Virus record (IMG/VR): IMGVR_UViG_3300036770_008697
Coordinates: 1-23,923 of that record
Direction: 5' to 3' (one strand)
DNA: 23,923 nt
Source of the DNA: a virus
Every line of letters starts with the position of its first letter. The stretch's first letter is position 1. The notes under the pieces are model-generated. The model ran no database searches. It was not told where the DNA came from and worked only from the letters and a program-made list of their open reading frames with translations. A program made the translations under genes and the position numbers. Shown in pieces: positions 21,501 through 23,923 of the stretch.

Positions 21501-22618
21501 TGAATGATATTTACTTAAAATTTGCTATGAAACCGATGATGCTTGAGCGTCGCAGCTTTGAGTGGCTGGCAGCCCACATGGCATCAAACAAGGCTTTTAA
21601 ACTTGCAAAATCTTCATTAGTACAGAGTTCTAGTAATACCATCGCCATCATTCCGATTCACGGCATTTTAACCAAACGTTCCGGGATATTTGACGGCATG
21701 TTGGGTATGACTTCTTATGATGAACTACAACAACAAATCAGTGCTGCTTTGTTGGATGATGCCGTACAAACGCTTTTGCTCGATATTGATAGTCCCGGTG
21801 GCGAAACCAGTGGCCTCTTTGATTTAGCCGATTTTATTTATCAAGCACGAAGTCAAAAAACCATTTGGGCCGTATGTAATGATGAGGCCTATTCTGCCGC
21901 TTACGGCATTGCATCCAGCGCTGAAAAAGTCTTTATCAATCGTACGTCTGGTGTAGGTAGCATTGGCGTGATTGCCAGTCATATTGATCAAAGTGCCTTT
22001 GATGAAAAACAAGGCGTGAAATACACCACTGTTTTTGCCGGTAACCGCAAAAATGATTTAAACCCTCATGAGCCCTTAACTTCTGAATCCATGCAAACAC
22101 TGCAAAGTGAAGTTAGCAGGTTGTATGACATGTTTGTAGAGTTGGTAGCCCGTAATCGAGGTCTTACAACAGAAGCCGTAAAGGCTACAGAGGCTGGCCT
22201 TTATTTTGGCCTTGATGCTATTCAAACAGGACTTGCGGACGAAATTCTCACCTTTCCTGAATGTATTCAAAAAGCAGCCTCTCAATCTTTTATAAGGACC
22301 ATAGCTATGACTGAAACAGTACCGACCATTAACCCAGAAGAGTTACTTACCCAAGGGAAAATCCAAGGGCGCAGCGAATATCACACGGAAGCTTTAGAGC
22401 TTTTTCGTTTATGCAAACTCTCGAAGATGCCGGAAAAACTAGGAGATTTTCTTGAGCAAAATATCCTGGTTAACGAAGCACGCGAGCAACTTATGCAGTT
22501 ACTCGCTGATCATACCGGCACTGAAATCTTGAGCACCGTGAGCCTTGAGCCACCTATCCAAGAAAACCCGGTGATCCAAGCTGCTAGAGCTCGTAATCAC
22601 ATGAAATTAACCGCATAA
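21500..22618 (+). CDS. Head maturation protease, S49/gpC family, with C-terminal scaffold region
   Basis: 372 residues from the ATG at 21500, with GAGG 6 bases upstream and its ATG overlapping the portal stop. The S49 (SppA-like) domain (about 45-255) has the LDIDSPGGE oxyanion region (94-102), nucleophile Ser132 in NDEAYSAAYGIAS and likely base Lys184 in AGNRKNDLNP. The C-terminal part (270-372) is helical and charged and can also be made on its own from an internal start. In lambda the equivalent gene C gives the protease and the nested Nu3 scaffold, and the protease clears the scaffold before DNA entry. No signal peptide is seen, unlike cellular SppA. Confidence 0.92.
   Translation: MNDIYLKFAMKPMMLERRSFEWLAAHMASNKAFKLAKSSLVQSSSNTIAIIPIHGILTKRSGIFDGMLGMTSYDELQQQISAALLDDAVQTLLLDIDSPGGETSGLFDLADFIYQARSQKTIWAVCNDEAYSAAYGIASSAEKVFINRTSGVGSIGVIASHIDQSAFDEKQGVKYTTVFAGNRKNDLNPHEPLTSESMQTLQSEVSRLYDMFVELVARNRGLTTEAVKATEAGLYFGLDAIQTGLADEILTFPECIQKAASQSFIRTIAMTETVPTINPEELLTQGKIQGRSEYHTEALELFRLCKLSKMPEKLGDFLEQNILVNEAREQLMQLLADHTGTEILSTVSLEPPIQENPVIQAARARNHMKLTA
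22307..22618 (+). CDS. Nested in-frame scaffold protein (Nu3-like)
   Basis: An internal ATG at 22307 is in frame with the protease and has AAGGA exactly 8 bases upstream (22294-22298), a good ribosome-binding site within the coding sequence. It would give a 103-residue protein starting MTETVPTINPEELL, equal to the C-terminal third of the protease and mostly helical. This mirrors lambda, where Nu3 is translated from the 3' end of gene C and scaffolds prohead assembly. Expression is inferred from the site and the analogy. Confidence 0.7.
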   Translation: MTETVPTINPEELLTQGKIQGRSEYHTEALELFRLCKLSKMPEKLGDFLEQNILVNEAREQLMQLLADHTGTEILSTVSLEPPIQENPVIQAARARNHMKLTA

Positions 22619-22633
22619 ATGGAGGAAACCCTT

Positions 22634-23008
22634 ATGACCGTTGCCATAGAACAAAACAATTTAGGAGATCTTCTGAAGTTTGAAGCTCCTAATCTTTATT
22701 CCCGTGAAGAGGTAACCGTTGCTCAGGGCCAAAAACTAGCCCTTGGTGCCATTATCGGCCAAGACAGCGAGACGGATTTGATTAAAGCATTAAATCCTGC
22801 TGCCACAGACGGCACACAAAATGCCATTGGGGCGTTGATTGCTGAGGTAGATGCAACAAGCGGCAACACCAAAGCCGTGATTGTGACACGCGATGCCATT
22901 CTTGCCGATCATGCTGTTGTTTGGCCATCTGCAATCACACTTGAACAAAAAACCGCTGCCATCAAACAGCTTGAAGCGCGCGGCGTCATTATTCGTAAAG
23001 GGGTATAA
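22634..23008 (+). CDS. Head decoration protein, lambda gpD family
   Basis: 124 residues from the ATG at 22634, with GGAGG 8 bases upstream; the upstream in-frame ATG (22619) would place that ribosome-binding site inside the gene. Beta-rich sequence: LYSREEVTVAQGQKLALGAIIG near the N-terminus, GTQNAIGALIAEVDATSG and KAVIVTRDAILADHAVVWP, with a final helix (TLEQKTAAIKQLEARGVIIRKG). gpD trimers stabilise the expanded capsid after packaging. Length (lambda gpD 110) and the position between the protease and the capsid gene fit. It lies 3 bases before the capsid ORF and is co-transcribed. Confidence 0.88.
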   Translation: MTVAIEQNNLGDLLKFEAPNLYSREEVTVAQGQKLALGAIIGQDSETDLIKALNPAATDGTQNAIGALIAEVDATSGNTKAVIVTRDAILADHAVVWPSAITLEQKTAAIKQLEARGVIIRKGV

Positions 23009-23011
23009 TTT

Positions 23012-23923
23012 ATGCAAAATCCATTCTCACATCCGGCATTTAACATGGCAGCATTGACGGCTTCCATTAATTTATTGCCAAACACCTATGGCCGCACTGA
23101 ATCACTAGGTTTATTTCCTTCTAAATCGGTACGCTTTAGGCATATAGCCATTGAAGAGCGTAATGGCGTCTTAAGCTTACTTCCAACCGCAAGCCCAGGT
23201 GCGCCCGGTACTGTTGGTAAACGCGATAAACGCAAAGTCAGAACCTTTACCATTCCGCATATCCCTCACGATGATGTGGTCTTGCCTGAAGAAGTACAAG
23301 GCATTCGGGCTTTTGGTACTGAAAATGAGTTGCAAGCTATTGCGAATGTTATTACCGATCACCTGCAATCCATGCGCAACAAGCATGCGATTACCTTAGA
23401 GCACTTAAGGATGGGCGCTTTAAAAGGCATTATTTTAGATGCTGATGGTACAGAGCTTGTCAATCTCTATAACGAATTTGAAATCACGCCAAAAGTTGTA
23501 AGCTTTGCATTAGGAACTGCCGGCACTGATGTTAAACGCAAATGCATTGAAGTTTTGCGCCACATTGAAGATAACTTGCGCGGTGAATTCATGAACGGAG
23601 TTCATGCACTGGTTAGCCCTGAATTTTTTGATGCTCTAACTTCTCATGCTAAAGTCAAAGAAGCCTATGACAGGTGGCAGGAAGGTGCAGCACTGCGTAA
23701 TGATATGCGTTCAGGATTTACCTTTGGTGGGATTACTTTTGAAGAATATCGTGGTCAAGCAACCGATCCTGATGGCAACGTCAGACGCTTTATTGCCCAA
23801 GATACAGCGCATTGTTTCCCACTTGGAACAGCTGAGACATTTTCAACCTATTTTGCACCGGCTGATTTTAACGAAACCGTCAATACTCTAGGGCAACCGC
23901 TTTATGCGAAACAAGAGCCATGA
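23012..23923 (+). CDS. Major capsid protein, lambda gpE family, short C-terminus
   Basis: 303 residues from the ATG at 23012 (AAGGGG 8 bases upstream). Family features include FNMAALTASINLLPNTYGR near the N-terminus, the RRKVRTFTIPHI-like strand (GKRDKRKVRTFTIPHIPHDD, about 68-90), the EVQGIRAFG segment, RGEFMNGVHALVSPEFFDAL and the C-terminal FAPADFNETVNTLGQPLYAKQEP. Homologues I recall, including lambda gpE (341 residues), continue for roughly 35-40 residues after the YAKQE motif. Here TGA follows directly at 23921-23923, the last bases of the window, so the protein appears truncated or its remaining reading frame lies beyond. It forms the hexamers and pentamers of the head. Confidence 0.88.
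   Translation: MQNPFSHPAFNMAALTASINLLPNTYGRTESLGLFPSKSVRFRHIAIEERNGVLSLLPTASPGAPGTVGKRDKRKVRTFTIPHIPHDDVVLPEEVQGIRAFGTENELQAIANVITDHLQSMRNKHAITLEHLRMGALKGIILDADGTELVNLYNEFEITPKVVSFALGTAGTDVKRKCIEVLRHIEDNLRGEFMNGVHALVSPEFFDALTSHAKVKEAYDRWQEGAALRNDMRSGFTFGGITFEEYRGQATDPDGNVRRFIAQDTAHCFPLGTAETFSTYFAPADFNETVNTLGQPLYAKQEP

Noticed and set aside
1-23923. tRNA genes or attachment sites
   Set aside because: No cloverleaf-like sequence or matching att repeats could be recognised by eye; with only one prophage end in view, att sites cannot be paired.

Overview
The window reads as the left part of a lambda-like (gpA-terminase, gpE-capsid) prophage in a moderately AT-rich proteobacterium. Several genes look alphaproteobacterial: a large serine recombinase paired with a DUF2924 protein, a separate recombinase C-terminal-type protein, a Nu1/GpA terminase behind a ParB-methyltransferase, and a WRAVID-type small phage protein. 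A low-GC alphaproteobacterial host is a reasonable guess, but it rests on family resemblance recalled without a search.

Layout. (1) 1-2501, leftward: integration module with a hypothetical gene, DUF2924 protein, large serine recombinase and a recombinase-tail-like protein, all overlapping. (2) 2528-5621, rightward: a LexA/S24-type repressor behind a promoter whose spacer holds a perfect 18-base operator-like palindrome. Two overlapping genes of unknown function follow; the second ends in an OmpR-type winged helix. (3) 5613-5717: a long imperfect palindrome between convergent operons, probably a two-way terminator or repeat element. (4) 12795-5719, leftward early operon: sigma-70-like factor, conserved phage protein, Sak4-like recombinase ATPase, DUF669-like ssDNA-binding protein, stand-alone Hint/LAGLIDADG protein, small phage protein, zinc-ribbon ORF overlapping a second ORF, Cas4/RecB-like nuclease, and Toprim primase-helicase. 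Most neighbours overlap by ATGA or lie only a few bases apart.

(5) 12796-13531: non-coding control region. It holds four degenerate repeats of about 55-57 bp, nine CTAG sites in about 160 bp built on AAATCTAGA, an inverted repeat around part of that array, and AT-rich palindromes. It is a candidate replication origin and early switch. (6) 13532-14513: a RuvC-like resolvase, then a small gene cut off by a 107-bp MITE with 39-bp perfect inverted ends, then a GC-rich structured stretch that may be the cos region or an RNA. (7) 14514-18105: ParB-type DNA methyltransferase, Nu1-like small terminase, GpA large terminase. (8) 18183-19749, leftward: a hipBA toxin-antitoxin cargo pair with its own consensus promoter and operator, lying between terL and gpW. 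(9) 19846-23923: gpW, portal, S49 head protease with a nested scaffold start, gpD decoration protein, and a major capsid protein that ends short of the family length at the window edge.

How it works together (inference): the recombinase integrates the phage and the LexA-like protein probably maintains lysogeny and senses DNA damage. The leftward operon replicates and recombines the genome from the repeat-rich region. The rightward genes resolve, methylate and package DNA into a lambda-type head. Nothing in the window shows whether the phage is still functional. The interrupted small gene and short capsid protein suggest partial decay.
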